A stretch of DNA of 43,166 nucleotides, from NCBI GenBank assembly GCA_026416955.1, contig JAOAEE010000008.1, positions 154,608 to 197,773 of the forward strand, read 5' to 3'. The notes beneath the pieces are model-generated. The model saw nothing but the letters and a program-made list of their open reading frames with translations. It ran no database searches and was not told the origin of the DNA. Positions 24,556 to 34,090 of the stretch are shown here, piece by piece. How positions within the stretch are numbered: the stretch's first letter is position 1; each line of letters starts with the position of its first letter. This DNA comes from Ignavibacteria bacterium (GTDB taxonomy: Bacteria > Bacteroidota > Ignavibacteria > Kapaibacteriales > UBA2268). The position numbers were made by a program, and so were the translations under genes.

Positions 24556-25494
24556 TTGAGAAGAAAAAATATAAAGAAAAATTTTTTATCAATATTAACC
24601 AAATGTCTAATAATACTCACTTTTTTGGTTACTTCTTGCACCTCTTTTAAAAGCGTACGAAGTGGTGCTTACAACTTCGCGCAGAAATCTCGTTTGAAAA
24701 CGAAAGACTTTATTGAAATTGGGCAAAAAAGCTATCCCGAAAAAATAGAGATTGAAAAAGTTAGCCAACCAGAAACAACTAAAGTACAACAAGAAAAAGT
24801 AATAGCAGGGGAAGTTTTTGAACAAAAATCAAAAATTGATGATGATGAAATAACATTTATGAAATTGAAATTGCAAAAACTTGAAGAAGAAATATTAACT
24901 TTGAGAAAAGAGATAAATACTTTAGTCAGCATTTTAGAGGAAAAAAATACTTCAAAACCTAGTAATGAAAATAAACTTATTTTAAATAATAACACAAAAA
25001 GCAAGACATTGGCAAAAAATACTAAAAAAGACCATAAAGAACAAAAAATTCAGTATGAAAAAAATAATGTAAAGAATACCAAAAAGTCAATGGAAAATAA
25101 TTCTAATAAGGATTTAACAAGCAATTATGAGCAACACAAAAAGGTTGAAGAAGTTGTTTTACAGATTAAAGAGAAAAAGTACGATGAAGCAATTAAATCA
25201 ATAGATAAATTTTTAAATGAAGTAAACGACATTTCAACAATTAGTATTCTTTATTATTGGAAGGGAGAAGCATATTATTACTTAAAAGATTATTCTAAAG
25301 CAATTGAATGTTTTCAAAAAGTGTTGTCTTTTCCAAAGTCTGGAAAAAAGATAGAAGCCCAAATAATGACTGCTGAATGTTATACAAGGTTAGGGAAACT
25401 TAGAGAAGCTAAAAGAGAATACCAAAAATTTATTGAAGAATATCCTTTTAGTGAATATGCACCCAGGGCAAAACGAATGATTCAACAACTATAA
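24556..25494 (+). CDS. CpoB/YbgF-like lipoprotein with coiled coil and C-terminal TPR repeats
   Basis: This is a 312-residue envelope protein. A basic N-region (RRKNIKKNF) and hydrophobic helix end in the lipobox FLVTSC. A coiled coil follows (MKLKLQKLEEEILTLRKEINTL), then a Lys/Asn-rich low-complexity linker, then TPR repeats (KKYDEAIKSIDKFL, YYWKGEAYYYLKDYSKAIECF, MTAECYTRLGKLREAKREYQKF). Coiled coil plus C-terminal TPR resembles the Tol-Pal-associated CpoB/YbgF. No ATG is available. The TTG at 24556 follows AAGGTGG and gives a normal signal peptide, while a TTG at 24532 is an alternative. No tol genes are adjacent, so the role is uncertain. Confidence 0.7.
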   Translation: MRRKNIKKNFLSILTKCLIILTFLVTSCTSFKSVRSGAYNFAQKSRLKTKDFIEIGQKSYPEKIEIEKVSQPETTKVQQEKVIAGEVFEQKSKIDDDEITFMKLKLQKLEEEILTLRKEINTLVSILEEKNTSKPSNENKLILNNNTKSKTLAKNTKKDHKEQKIQYEKNNVKNTKKSMENNSNKDLTSNYEQHKKVEEVVLQIKEKKYDEAIKSIDKFLNEVNDISTISILYYWKGEAYYYLKDYSKAIECFQKVLSFPKSGKKIEAQIMTAECYTRLGKLREAKREYQKFIEEYPFSEYAPRAKRMIQQL

Positions 25495-27729
25495 TTTGCT
25501 CAAAGTTTTTTCGAATTCGTTAAAATAAACGTCTTTTAATTCTGAAACCTCGAATTTGAATGCATACTTAATTTCGAAGTAGCCTTCAACAACTTTTCCA
25601 ATTCTCTGGTAAGGTAAGTTATATTTTTCAATTAAGCTAATGAAAGCTTTTTCATTATTATGAGAAACTGAAACTACAACTCTTCCTTGAGATTCATTAA
25701 ATAGGGACTGAGCAGTAGGTTTCTCTGGTAATATTATTTCTGCTCCAAGGTTTTGGGAAAATACAGATTTTTCTGCTAAACATATTGCCAACCCACCTTC
25801 GCTACAATCGTGTGCCGAGTTTATAAGTCGTTCTTTTATTGCTCTTTGGAGAAAGTTAATAAGATTTAGTTCATTCTCCAAGTCAATTTTTGGAGCATCT
25901 CCAACTACAAGATTAAACATAACTTTTAAAAATTCGGTTCCACCGATGTCTTCATTATCATTTTTACCAATTAAGTAAATAATATCTTCAATATTTTTAA
26001 ATTCCAAGGAACAAATATTTCCTATATCCTCGATAATGCCGAGCATCCCAATAGTAGGTGTTGGATATATTGCGAAGTTTTGTGATTCATTGTGGAAACT
26101 AACATTTCCACCAGTTACTGGGGTATTAAAGAAACGGCAAGCGTCACCCATGCCCATCACTGCTTGTTTAAATGTCCAGTAAACCTCTGGATTATAAGGA
26201 TTTCCAAAATTCAAGCAGTTTGTAATTGCAAGAGGTTTGCCCCCAACACAAGCAATATTTCTAGCGGCTTCTGCAACTGCTATAACGGCACCTCTATATG
26301 GATTTAAGTAAACATATCGAGAATTGCAATCAGTGGTTAGTGCAATTCCTTTGCCAGGTAATTCTTTTAGCCTAAGGATTGCAGCGTCGCCTTTTATGTG
26401 GACTGTATTTGTTCGTACTTGGTAATCATATTGTTCGTATACCCACCTTTTCGATAAAATATTAGGTGAAGAAAAAACTTTGATGAAAGCTTCTTTTAAG
26501 TTAATATTGTTCAATTCCAATTGGCCAAAATCAAAGTTCCTAACATTGTGCAAATATTTTGGTTCTAAAGCCAACTGGTCGTACTGTGGAGCTTTTCCTC
26601 CTAAAACAAGAAGGTCGGCTTCCAATTCTGCAACTTTTTTATCATTCTTCCAAATATGTAGTTTACCATCGTCAGTAACTTCACCAATTTGAGTAATAGG
26701 GACATCCCACTTCTTGCATATTTCAATAGCGTGTGGAAGTTTATCTTTATCAAAAACAAACAACATTCTTTCTTGTGACTCTGAAAGCATAATCTCGTAT
26801 GGTGTCATATCGGGTTCTCGTAATGGGACAAGGTCTAGATTAATTTTCATTCCTACTCTCCCGCGTGCACTCATTTCAGATGTAGAGCAGCTTAATCCAG
26901 CAGCTCCCATATCTTGGACGCCTACAACAACTCCAGACTTAATTAATTCCAACGTTGCTTCGAGTAAAAGTTTTTCCGCAAAAGGGTCGCCAACTTGAAC
27001 AGTTGGCCTCATATCCTCGCTTTCTTCGGTAAACTCTTTGGACGCTAATAACGAAGCACCATGAATTCCATCTCGACCGGTACTACTTCCAACAATACAA
27101 ACGGGATTACCTATTCCTTTTGCTCTTGCAAAGGCAAGCCTATCGACTTTGACAATTCCAACTGCCATAACATTGACAAGTGGATTGTCGTTGTAACAAT
27201 CTTCGAAAAAAACTTCACCTCCAACGGTTGGAACACCAAAACAATTACCATAATGAGCAATTCCAGAAACAACACCTTTAAGCAAAAATTTAGTTTTATC
27301 AAGTTGAATGTTGCCAAATCGAAGTGAATCTAATACTGCAATTGGCCTTGCACCCATTGAAAAGATATCTCTAAGGATACCTCCTACACCTGTTGCAGCA
27401 CCTTGAAAAGGTTCCACGGCGGAGGGGTGATTGTGGCTTTCAATTTTGAAACAAATTGCATAACCTTGACCAATGTCTACAGCACCTGCATTTTCTTCCC
27501 CGGCAGAAACTAAAAGTTGAGGTCCACTGCGGGGTAAAGTCTTAAGCATTTTGATGGAATTTTTATAGGAACAATGTTCGCTCCACATTACACCAAAAAT
27601 TCCAATTTCTGTGTAAGTGGGTTTCCGACCTAATAATTCAAGTATCTTGTGAAATTCTTCAGAAGATAATCCACAATCTAATGCAACCTTTTCGTTAACC
27701 TCAATTTCGGAAAATAGATACTCATTCAT
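25489..27729 (-). CDS. purL: Phosphoribosylformylglycinamidine synthase, PurL subunit (small form)
   Basis: This enzyme makes FGAM from FGAR, glutamine and ATP in purine synthesis. The 746-residue length is that of the small PurL, which works in a complex with PurS and PurQ, rather than the roughly 1200-residue fused enzyme typical of Bacteroides. Conserved stretches are GVMWSEHCSYKNS, the ATP/FGAR-binding KIESHNHPSAVEPFQGAATGVGG (given in parts: SHNHPSAVEPFQG), VGGEVFFEDCY, GVQDMGAAGLS and DCSEGGLA. It is monocistronic and convergent with the TPR lipoprotein (6-bp overlap). purS and purQ must lie elsewhere. Confidence 0.96.
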   Translation of the reverse strand: MNEYLFSEIEVNEKVALDCGLSSEEFHKILELLGRKPTYTEIGIFGVMWSEHCSYKNSIKMLKTLPRSGPQLLVSAGEENAGAVDIGQGYAICFKIESHNHPSAVEPFQGAATGVGGILRDIFSMGARPIAVLDSLRFGNIQLDKTKFLLKGVVSGIAHYGNCFGVPTVGGEVFFEDCYNDNPLVNVMAVGIVKVDRLAFARAKGIGNPVCIVGSSTGRDGIHGASLLASKEFTEESEDMRPTVQVGDPFAEKLLLEATLELIKSGVVVGVQDMGAAGLSCSTSEMSARGRVGMKINLDLVPLREPDMTPYEIMLSESQERMLFVFDKDKLPHAIEICKKWDVPITQIGEVTDDGKLHIWKNDKKVAELEADLLVLGGKAPQYDQLALEPKYLHNVRNFDFGQLELNNINLKEAFIKVFSSPNILSKRWVYEQYDYQVRTNTVHIKGDAAILRLKELPGKGIALTTDCNSRYVYLNPYRGAVIAVAEAARNIACVGGKPLAITNCLNFGNPYNPEVYWTFKQAVMGMGDACRFFNTPVTGGNVSFHNESQNFAIYPTPTIGMLGIIEDIGNICSLEFKNIEDIIYLIGKNDNEDIGGTEFLKVMFNLVVGDAPKIDLENELNLINFLQRAIKERLINSAHDCSEGGLAICLAEKSVFSQNLGAEIILPEKPTAQSLFNESQGRVVVSVSHNNEKAFISLIEKYNLPYQRIGKVVEGYFEIKYAFKFEVSELKDVYFNEFEKTLSKL

Positions 27730-27770
27730 AGACTAAACAAAAAAAACAAAAATAATTTTTTTCTGGAACA

Positions 27771-27799
27771 TTGTAATTAAATATTTTTTCTTAATTTTG
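27771..27799 (+). promoter_or_regulatory. Promoter of the tetR-RND efflux operon
   Basis: TTG (27771-27773) and TAATTTTG (27792-27799) are 18 bp apart, as in Bacteroidota housekeeping promoters. The transcription start would fall within the inverted repeat that follows directly, about 25 bases before the tetR ATG. Confidence 0.55.
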
Positions 27800-27800
27800 A

Positions 27801-27829
27801 ACTTTTAAAACTTAAAAAGTTTAAAAAGT
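27801..27829 (+). promoter_or_regulatory. Inverted repeat: probable TetR-family operator
   Basis: The arms ACTTTTAAAACTT (27801-27813) and AAGTTTAAAAAGT (27817-27829) are inverted with one mismatch in 13 and a 3-bp spacer. The site starts one base after the -7 element and ends two bases before the tetR ATG. This placement would let a bound dimer block transcription initiation, the normal autoregulation of TetR repressors. Confidence 0.6.
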
Positions 27830-27831
27830 TT

Positions 27832-28485
27832 ATGAAACAAAAGGTAAATTTATTAAACGCAATCATCGACGAATCGATGAAGCAATTTTTCTCCAAAGGA
27901 TATAAGAGTCTTAATATCGACGAACTTGTCAAAGACATTGGAATCAGCAAAGCAACATTTTATAAATATATACCTTCAAAAGAATTTCTGTTTGAAGAAT
28001 GCATTCGAAGGCACTTGGATATTTTCAAAAAAGAAATTAATGGAAACATAAAGAAAATATTAAAAAGCAACAAAGAAACTTTTTTTAAATTTTTTATCGA
28101 ACTTATCAAAAAATCAAGTGATTTTTTAACTTCAATCTCAGGTGTAATTAACTTGCAGGTCGAAAAAAGGTTCCCACATATTAGTTTAAAATTGAAGGAA
28201 TTTACCAAAAAGCAAATTGAAAATTCTTTTTTTTCCATTATTCAAAAAGGAAGAGAAATAGGTTTGATTAAAAGCCAGATTAATGATGAAATTTTGTTCT
28301 TTATTATTTTTACAACACTAACCAACATTAAACAATTTATTGAAACACATCGAAGTGAGATAACATTGAGCAAGTTTTTTTATGAGTATTTTTCAATTTT
28401 GTTTAATGGAATTTTATTAGAAGAAAGTAAGTCTATATTTTACAAACAATTTAATATTTTGATTTATGAAAAAGGGAATTTTTAA
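27832..28485 (+). CDS. TetR/AcrR-family repressor of the efflux operon
   Basis: This is a 217-residue regulator. The N-terminal DNA-binding domain includes MKQFFSKGYKSLNIDELVKD and IGISKATFYKYIPSKEFLFEE, the classic TetR helix-turn-helix. The helical C-terminal part has no identifiable ligand pocket by eye, as usual. It heads an operon with tolC, an adaptor and an RND pump, overlapping tolC by 20 bases, so it most likely represses the pump and itself through the inverted repeat at 27801-27829. The inducing molecule is unknown. Confidence 0.92.
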   Translation: MKQKVNLLNAIIDESMKQFFSKGYKSLNIDELVKDIGISKATFYKYIPSKEFLFEECIRRHLDIFKKEINGNIKKILKSNKETFFKFFIELIKKSSDFLTSISGVINLQVEKRFPHISLKLKEFTKKQIENSFFSIIQKGREIGLIKSQINDEILFFIIFTTLTNIKQFIETHRSEITLSKFFYEYFSILFNGILLEESKSIFYKQFNILIYEKGNF

Positions 28486-29875
28486 AAAAAGTGCAAGTTT
28501 ATTTATATTTTTAGTAACTTATTTATTTTTATTTAATAGTAACATTAAAGCAACAAATATAACTCTTGAGGAAGCAATAAAATTGGGTGTTTCTAATAAT
28601 AAAGAAATAAAGATTCAAAAGATGAACATTGAAAAGGCAGAACAAGCAGTAAAAGAAGCCCGAGGTCACGCATTTCCCACTCTCGATTTTACCACATCAT
28701 ATTACCATTATTTACAAAAACCAATTTTCTTTTTCCCAGATTTCCTTGCACTACTTAACAACTCTACTTATGGAATTCTTTTTAAAGAAGGTTTAATTCC
28801 CCAAGACCAAACCAAGTTTGTACCTATGGGTTTAATTAAACAATCATTTGTATTAAGAAATCAATTCGAAGCGAAGTTTCAGTTAAATCAAATCTTATTT
28901 AATTCAACAGTTTTTCGTGGAATTGGAGCCTCAAAAATTTATCTTGAACTTTCAAAATACAACTATAAAGCAATAGTTTCCAAAACGATAGCTAACATCA
29001 AAAAAGCATTTTATCTTTGCATCCTATTAAAAAGTGTAAAAGAAATTTACGAACAGAGCCTAAAAAACGCTGAAGAAAATCTTTCGCTAGTTAATAGTTT
29101 ATATTCTAAAGGCTTAGTTTCAGAATTCGATTTAATGCAAGCCGAAGTTCAAGTCGAAAATTTAAAACCGATAGTTGAAAATTCTATTATTTCATATAAA
29201 AATTCCCTTAATAATTTAAAAATGCTTCTCGATATACCAATTGAAAAAGAGTTGGAACCAATTGGGGAATTGTCTTATTTCGACTATTCGCTTCCAGAAA
29301 TTGAAAAAGGAATTTCTAAAGCATTGGAATTCAATCTTGATTTGAAAACTCTGGAATACAAGAAGAAAGTTGATATTGAAATGGTGGAACTTTATAGGTC
29401 GGAAAACTACCCTTCTCTTGTTGCCTTTGGAAATTTTTCACTTTCTGGACAATCGGACAAACTAAATTTTCAAACTTACACACAATCTTTGGTGGGCTTG
29501 CAATTGTCGATAAATTTGTTTAATGGTTTTCAAACTCAGGCCCGTGTTCAACAATCAGTAATAAACTATAAAGAAACGGAAGAGCAAATCTTGCAATTCA
29601 AATCTTATCTTATTAAACTTTTAATGGAAAAATATTCAGAGTTTGAAAAAGCAAAGAAACAAATTGCGGCGCAGGAGAAAAATATAAAACTTGCTGAAAA
29701 AGCTTATCTAATTGCTCAAACCAGATATAAAGAAGGAACAGGTATTCAACTTGAGGTAAAGAATGCAGAAATGGAATTAAGACAGTCGAAATTGAATTAC
29801 AAACAAGCAATTTTTGACTACCTTAATGCTATAATTGATATTGAGAACATTTTTGGAGAAGTAAACTATGAATAA
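28466..29875 (+). CDS. TolC-family outer-membrane efflux protein
   Basis: This is a 469-residue exported protein. A signal peptide (about 1-30, ending NIKA) is followed by ITLEEAIKLGVSNNKEIKIQK, the standard start of OEP/TolC proteins, then long heptad-rich alpha-barrel helices and two short barrel segments (FEAKFQLNQILFNST and GLQLSINLFNGFQTQARVQQ). It should form the outer-membrane channel of the tripartite pump with the two genes that follow. The start overlaps tetR by 20 bases, and its stop overlaps the adaptor gene by 8 bases. Confidence 0.92.
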   Translation: MKKGIFKKSASLFIFLVTYLFLFNSNIKATNITLEEAIKLGVSNNKEIKIQKMNIEKAEQAVKEARGHAFPTLDFTTSYYHYLQKPIFFFPDFLALLNNSTYGILFKEGLIPQDQTKFVPMGLIKQSFVLRNQFEAKFQLNQILFNSTVFRGIGASKIYLELSKYNYKAIVSKTIANIKKAFYLCILLKSVKEIYEQSLKNAEENLSLVNSLYSKGLVSEFDLMQAEVQVENLKPIVENSIISYKNSLNNLKMLLDIPIEKELEPIGELSYFDYSLPEIEKGISKALEFNLDLKTLEYKKKVDIEMVELYRSENYPSLVAFGNFSLSGQSDKLNFQTYTQSLVGLQLSINLFNGFQTQARVQQSVINYKETEEQILQFKSYLIKLLMEKYSEFEKAKKQIAAQEKNIKLAEKAYLIAQTRYKEGTGIQLEVKNAEMELRQSKLNYKQAIFDYLNAIIDIENIFGEVNYE

Positions 29876-30908
29876 AAAGATTAATATTTTTAAGGAATAT
29901 TTTTTGATATTACCAATTTTTCTACTTCTGATTAGTTGTTCATCCAAAGTTAAAAACGAAACAAAAATTTCGAAAAACGAGCTAAAAAAAGTTCCAGTGA
30001 AGGTTGTAAATATCACAACAAAAAGGTTTGAGAAATTTATTAGCTTTTATTCGAAACTGATGGGAAGAGTCGAAAATACCAAAACAAGTATGGTTTCGGA
30101 CAGAATTGAAAAGATTTTTGTTCGAGCTGGTCAATATGTTAAAGAAGGCCAAGTTGTTTTACAATTTCCAATTAACAATCCAAATTTGCAATATCAACAA
30201 GCAAAACTTGCTTACGAAAATGCTTTGAAAACTTATAATAGATTTAAGGAGTTGCTTAAAACCGGAGAAACGTCACAACAGAACTTCGATAATGTTGAAA
30301 CTCAGTTCTTGGTTGCAAAAAGGAATTATGAAGCATTAAAGCAGATACTTTTTGTTGAAGCACCAATTTCTGGATATGTTGCGAGTGTTTACGTTACCGA
30401 AGGTCAACAAGTAGACATTGGAAAACCCCTTTTTACAATAAGTGTTTTGGATAAAGTGCGTGCAGTTGCTTGGGCAAATGAACAAGAGGTTCTTCATTTT
30501 CGCCTTGGAATGCCTGGAAACATTATTTGGAGTGGGAAGGAATATCCTTGCAAAATTATTTCCCTAGCAATGAAAATGGATGATGCAATGAAAGGTTTTA
30601 GGGTTGAATTCGAAGCCCCAAATCCAAAATTAGAACTAAAAAGTGGAGTTACAGCCGAAATTAGAGTAAAAATATATGAAAATCCAGAAGCAATAGTTGT
30701 CCCAAAAAGCCTTGTTGAAAAAGACATTGAAGGTAAAAATTATGTTTTTGTTGTTGAAAATGGCAAAGCAAAAAAAAGGTACGTCGAAATTGGAAACATA
30801 AGCGGTGTGGAAGTTGAAATTATCAAGGGTTTAAAAAATGGCGACCTTTTAGTTATCGAGGGTTCACACCTTTTAGATGAAGAACTTGAAGTTGAAGTAG
30901 TTAATTAA
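29868..30908 (+). CDS. RND efflux periplasmic adaptor (membrane fusion lipoprotein)
   Basis: This is a 346-residue HlyD/AcrA-type adaptor. It has a lipoprotein signal with lipobox LLLISC. A barrel-sandwich (lipoyl) domain follows (KIFVRAGQYVKEGQVVLQF, and later VEAPISGYVASVYVTEGQQV), with a helical hairpin between (LAYENALKTYNRFKELLKTGETS in parts: YENALKTYNRFKEL), then a beta-barrel domain and a membrane-proximal domain (VVPKSLVEKDIEGKNYVFVV). It bridges the inner-membrane RND protein and the TolC channel. Confidence 0.93.
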   Translation: MNKKINIFKEYFLILPIFLLLISCSSKVKNETKISKNELKKVPVKVVNITTKRFEKFISFYSKLMGRVENTKTSMVSDRIEKIFVRAGQYVKEGQVVLQFPINNPNLQYQQAKLAYENALKTYNRFKELLKTGETSQQNFDNVETQFLVAKRNYEALKQILFVEAPISGYVASVYVTEGQQVDIGKPLFTISVLDKVRAVAWANEQEVLHFRLGMPGNIIWSGKEYPCKIISLAMKMDDAMKGFRVEFEAPNPKLELKSGVTAEIRVKIYENPEAIVVPKSLVEKDIEGKNYVFVVENGKAKKRYVEIGNISGVEVEIIKGLKNGDLLVIEGSHLLDEELEVEVVN

Positions 30909-30921
30909 TTTAGGTGGAATT

Positions 30922-33900
30922 ATGTTTCTCGGTAAAATTGCTACTCAAAGACCAGTATTAACTACGACAATTATTTTAGTTTTCGTGGTATTTGGTGTGT
31001 TTGCATATACATCATTGAATTTAGATACTTTCCCGGATGTAAAAGTTCCATATGTTACAATTACTACTATTTTTCCTGGTGCCGGACCAAAAGAAGTTGA
31101 AAACCTAATAACAAAACCCATTGAAGATGAAATTTCAACAATTTCGGGTATTGAAAGAGTTGAATCTTATTCGTTGGAAAACACTTCTATAGTTCTGATT
31201 GAATTCAAACTTGGGAAGGATATTGATGTTGCAAATCGCGAAGTTAAGGACGAGGTCGAAAAAATCTTGCACAAACTACCTTCTGATGCAAAGAAACCAA
31301 TCATTCAAAAGCTAGACGTTCAGGCTTTTCCAATTATTAAACTTGTTATTTATGGAAATCTTTCACCAATAGAACTATATGAACTTTGCGAAAACAAGGT
31401 AAAAGATAGAATATCGCAAGTCCCCGGAGTTGCAAATGTCGAAATTATTGGTGGACAAGAAAGAGCAATAAGGATTGATTTCGAAAACAGGCAAATTTTT
31501 GAAAATTCAATTTCTTTGCCACAAATGCTTCAAATAATAAAAGCAAATAACATTGATTTACCCAGTGGAATTTTTCAAACTGGAACGGACGAGTTTACCG
31601 TAAGAGTAAAAGGAGAATTTCCATCCATTGAAGAAATTAAGAACCTAAGAATACCAACCCCTTTTGGTATAAAAAAACTTGGGCAATTAGCTAATGTAAT
31701 AGATACCGGAAAAGATGTAAGATATCGAGCAATTTATTTTAATAATCTAAATAAGTATTACAGCGAAAATGCTGTTAATTTATCAATAATTAAGGCTTCT
31801 GATGCCAATGCAGTTAAAGTTTCCGAACTTGTTACAGAAAAATTACCAGAAATCGAGAAAATGCTTCCTAAAGGGGTGAAAATAGAAAAAGTTTACGATG
31901 GTGCAGATTTTACTCGAGCCACATTTAACGATACAATGAGCAACATTTATTTAGGAATAATTTTCACTGGACTTGTTCTATTTTTCTTCCTTTTTAGTAT
32001 TCGAAGTACTTTTGTTGTTGCTCTTACAATGCCAATTTCCATTATATCCTCATTTATTCTTTTCAAGGCATTCGGGCTAACTTTGAATATTCTTTCTTTG
32101 ATGGGTATTTCTGTTTCTATTGGAGTTTTGGTAGCAAATTCAGTTGTTGTATTAGAAAATATTAATAGATTGAGGAATTTAGGTTATACTACCAAAGATG
32201 CGGCTTACTTTGGTACTAGTGAAGTAACTGTTGCAGTTCTTGCATCAACGTTGACTAATCTAATTGTTTTTATTCCCATTGCCAATATGTCATCGATTGT
32301 AGGAGAGTTCCTTAAAGATTTGGCTCTTGCTGCAACATTTACAACACTATTTTCTCTATTCAACTCCTTCACTCTTACTCCTATGCTTGCCAGTGTTATG
32401 TTAACAAGGATTGAAAACAAAGGGTTTTTAATCAATCTTTACCATAAAATTGATAATTTTTTGACCTCATCGTATAAAATAGTACTTGAAAAGGTTCTCC
32501 AAACAAAGACTAGAAGCGTTCTACTATTAATTACTACCTTAATTGGGTTTATTATTACTTTTTATTTAATAGCACCTAAAATTGGACTTGAATTTATTCC
32601 ACAAGTTGATAACAACCTAATCCAAGTTCAAATCGAACTTCCCGAAAATTATAATATTGAGGCTACTACAAAAAAGGTAAATGAAGTACTCCAAAAAATC
32701 AAGCGTCACAAAGAAATCATTTCGATTGTTGGTAATATTGGAAAAAGAGATAATTTAAATACTGGCGCTAATCTTGCAAGCATCGACATTAAATTATGCG
32801 ACTCTAAGGAAAGAGATATTTCTGTAAATCAAATGATAGATACAATTATTAATGACTTAAAAAACGTAACAAATATTAAGACTATTGTGAGACCCGGAGA
32901 AGTAATTTCAGGTGGTCAGTACCCAGTTCAATTTTACTTATTAGGTCAAGATGTTGATACATTGGAAAAATATAAGGAAATAGTAGTAGAAAAAATAAAA
33001 GATGTTCCCGGATTAATCAATTTTGATAATAGTTCAAGAAAAGGGAAACCCGAAATTACCATCACACCAAGAAGAGAACTTTTGCCTGAAGTTGGTTTAA
33101 CACTAATGGATTTGGCCTATACGGTACGAGCTGCTGTTGATGGAATTGAATCTACAACTTTTCGAGAGGGTGGTAACGAATACGATATCATAATTACCTT
33201 GAAAGACGAAGATGTTGATTTGCCTAGTAAAATTGAAAATGTTACAATTGTTTCATCAATCGGAGTATTTCGTTTAAGCCAACTTGCCAAAATTGAATAT
33301 TCAACAAGTGTAGCAAGAGTATTGCATAGAGATAAGTTTAAATCTATCCAATTCACCGGTTCGAATGCTCCCGGTGTTCCCTTAGGAAATGTAACCAGAG
33401 AAATTGAAAAAAGGTTTTCCGAGATTTCCTTGCCGCCTGGCTACTCTTTTAAATGGGCAGGAAATGTGAAATTTATGCAAGAAATGTTTAGAGATATGAT
33501 TATTGCTTTCTTTGTTGCTACATTTTTAACTTATATGCTACTTTCTGCAATATTGGAAAGTTTTATTCAACCAATTTATATTATGATTACTTTACCACTG
33601 GGGTTAATTGGTGTGTTCTTAGCAATGGCAATAACAAACAGCACTTATAATATTTCTTCATTGATGGGAATAATAATGCTTATTGGAATAGTTGTAAATA
33701 ACGCAATACTTATTCTTGATTACTCAAATCAATTAGTAAGAGAAAAAGGATATAAAGTCAAAGATGCAGTATTGGAAGCTGCAACTCTTAGGTTAAAGCC
33801 ACAGATAATGTCTTCTATAGCTTTAATTTTGGGAATGCTACCTATGGCTTTGCAAATAGGTGAAGCAGGTAAAGAATTTCGTTCTCCACTTGGAATTGTT

Positions 33901-33993
33901 TCTATTGGGGGACTTATTACCTCTACCTTCTTAACAATTTTTATTATCCCAGCTTTTTATTACGTCTTTTCAAAAGGAAAAGTAAAAGCATAG
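30922..33993 (+). CDS. RND-family efflux transporter permease
   Basis: This is a 1023-residue inner-membrane pump with two repeats of six helices and large periplasmic loops (DTFPDVKVPYVTIT and FPGAGPKEVE near the N-terminus, as in HAE1/AcrB pumps). The TM4 segment reads SIGVLVANSVVVLEN, with Ala405-Asn406 where AcrB has the proton-relay pair Asp407-Asp408. TM10 reads GIVVNNAILILDY, with Asn926 at the place of Lys940. The usual relay is therefore missing, while the rest is intact. AGGTGG lies four bases before the ATG's upstream spacer, a usable Shine-Dalgarno. Substrate is unknown; co-repression by the TetR gene is likely. Confidence 0.93.
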   Translation: MFLGKIATQRPVLTTTIILVFVVFGVFAYTSLNLDTFPDVKVPYVTITTIFPGAGPKEVENLITKPIEDEISTISGIERVESYSLENTSIVLIEFKLGKDIDVANREVKDEVEKILHKLPSDAKKPIIQKLDVQAFPIIKLVIYGNLSPIELYELCENKVKDRISQVPGVANVEIIGGQERAIRIDFENRQIFENSISLPQMLQIIKANNIDLPSGIFQTGTDEFTVRVKGEFPSIEEIKNLRIPTPFGIKKLGQLANVIDTGKDVRYRAIYFNNLNKYYSENAVNLSIIKASDANAVKVSELVTEKLPEIEKMLPKGVKIEKVYDGADFTRATFNDTMSNIYLGIIFTGLVLFFFLFSIRSTFVVALTMPISIISSFILFKAFGLTLNILSLMGISVSIGVLVANSVVVLENINRLRNLGYTTKDAAYFGTSEVTVAVLASTLTNLIVFIPIANMSSIVGEFLKDLALAATFTTLFSLFNSFTLTPMLASVMLTRIENKGFLINLYHKIDNFLTSSYKIVLEKVLQTKTRSVLLLITTLIGFIITFYLIAPKIGLEFIPQVDNNLIQVQIELPENYNIEATTKKVNEVLQKIKRHKEIISIVGNIGKRDNLNTGANLASIDIKLCDSKERDISVNQMIDTIINDLKNVTNIKTIVRPGEVISGGQYPVQFYLLGQDVDTLEKYKEIVVEKIKDVPGLINFDNSSRKGKPEITITPRRELLPEVGLTLMDLAYTVRAAVDGIESTTFREGGNEYDIIITLKDEDVDLPSKIENVTIVSSIGVFRLSQLAKIEYSTSVARVLHRDKFKSIQFTGSNAPGVPLGNVTREIEKRFSEISLPPGYSFKWAGNVKFMQEMFRDMIIAFFVATFLTYMLLSAILESFIQPIYIMITLPLGLIGVFLAMAITNSTYNISSLMGIIMLIGIVVNNAILILDYSNQLVREKGYKVKDAVLEAATLRLKPQIMSSIALILGMLPMALQIGEAGKEFRSPLGIVSIGGLITSTFLTIFIIPAFYYVFSKGKVKA

Positions 33994-34090
33994 AATATTA
34001 TAAAATTATTTCAAGAAGGTAAATTGCTAAAAGTAACTTTGAACATTATTAATTTATTTAAGTAGTTAAATAATACTTTACAAGATTAAA

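Noticed and set aside
34000-34090. Terminator between the convergent RND and hydG genes
   Set aside because: Only weak 5-bp A/T stems are visible and no GC-rich hairpin with a T-tract.
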